In this document: one piece after another, positions 63,941-64,000 of the stretch
Position numbering within the stretch: the first letter of the stretch is position 1
Layout: each line of letters begins with the position of its first letter
Source of the DNA: Microcella alkaliphila
GTDB lineage: Bacteria; Actinomycetota; Actinomycetes; Actinomycetales; Microbacteriaceae
Direction: 5' to 3'
Length of the DNA: 64,000 bases
Assembly: GCF_004216855.1 (NCBI RefSeq)
Contig: NZ_SGXT01000014.1
Span: 248,001 to 312,000, forward strand
Made by a program: the position numbers and the translations under genes
The notes under the pieces: generated by a model
What the model was told of the DNA's origin: nothing
The model's input: the letters and a program-made list of their open reading frames with translations, nothing else
Databases searched by the model: none

Positions 63941-64000
63941 GCGGCGAGCTCCGCGTCACGGCGTCGGCGCCGCAGCGCCGCGGTCGAGTGCGCGGCGCGC
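63937..64000 (-). CDS. C-terminal end of an unidentified gene (window edge)
   Basis: A minus-strand frame enters from the right edge and stops at TGA 63939-63937, overlapping the CDGSH start (ATGA). About 20 residues are visible, an Arg-run followed by DAELAA. The ATGA coupling is the main reason to accept it. The family cannot be told. Confidence 0.45.
   Translation of the reverse strand, partial: RAAHSTAALRRRRRDAELAA

Overview
The window is high-GC DNA (the core looks near 70% G+C, not computed) packed with short-gap or overlapping genes, many with GTG starts. DUF3073, DUF3817, a sterol-carrier-family protein beside purF, a CtpE-like P-type ATPase and the small PurL that needs PurS and PurQ together point to an actinobacterium, most probably Microbacteriaceae. 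No rRNA, tRNA, CRISPR array, transposase or integrase was found.

Left part (1-23300): a partial acyl-CoA oxidase, a thioredoxin, recQ with a GNAT gene, a cysK-cysE cysteine operon, a very large secreted nuclease/5'-nucleotidase, a DEAD-box helicase, an RND exporter, a divergent MocR regulator/YczE membrane protein pair with a palindromic operator between them, a DUF4097-PadR operon behind two CGCGATATATCGCG-type operators, two overlapping crcB genes (the first truncated), a flavin monooxygenase-like gene and DUF3073.

Middle part (23361-37520): de novo purine synthesis dispersed over 14 kb: purM (-), purF (+), purD-purC (+), purS-purQ (+), purL (+). Between them lie a sterol-carrier protein and small membrane proteins, a two-domain VOC protein, an SGNH hydrolase, an MscS channel, DUF3817, a CPBP protease and tiny single-TM proteins.

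Island (about 37434-52493): the last 87 bp of purL recur, 80 of 87 identical and still readable as the PurL C-terminus, 15 kb downstream. Between the two copies every gene lies on the minus strand and base composition is visibly less GC-biased. From the promoter end it encodes HyuA and HyuB (hydantoinase/oxoprolinase type), a complete ribose-type ABC importer (binding protein, double ATPase, permease), a degenerate HyuA-like protein, a DUF917 protein, a PucR regulator, a GAF protein, a GNAT-AAA+ fusion and an M24 aminopeptidase P. I read it as an integrated catabolic module for import and ATP-dependent hydrolysis of a cyclic amide/imide, with its own regulator.

Right part (52562-64000): a CtpE-like P-type ATPase, a DUF485/cation-acetate symporter operon divergent from a LytS/LytTR two-component system that is co-transcribed with a second sodium:solute symporter, a DMT exporter, chorismate mutase and a CDGSH protein. 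The gaps here hold an unexplained set of four 88-89 bp elements with long terminal inverted repeats, plus hexanucleotide repeats.
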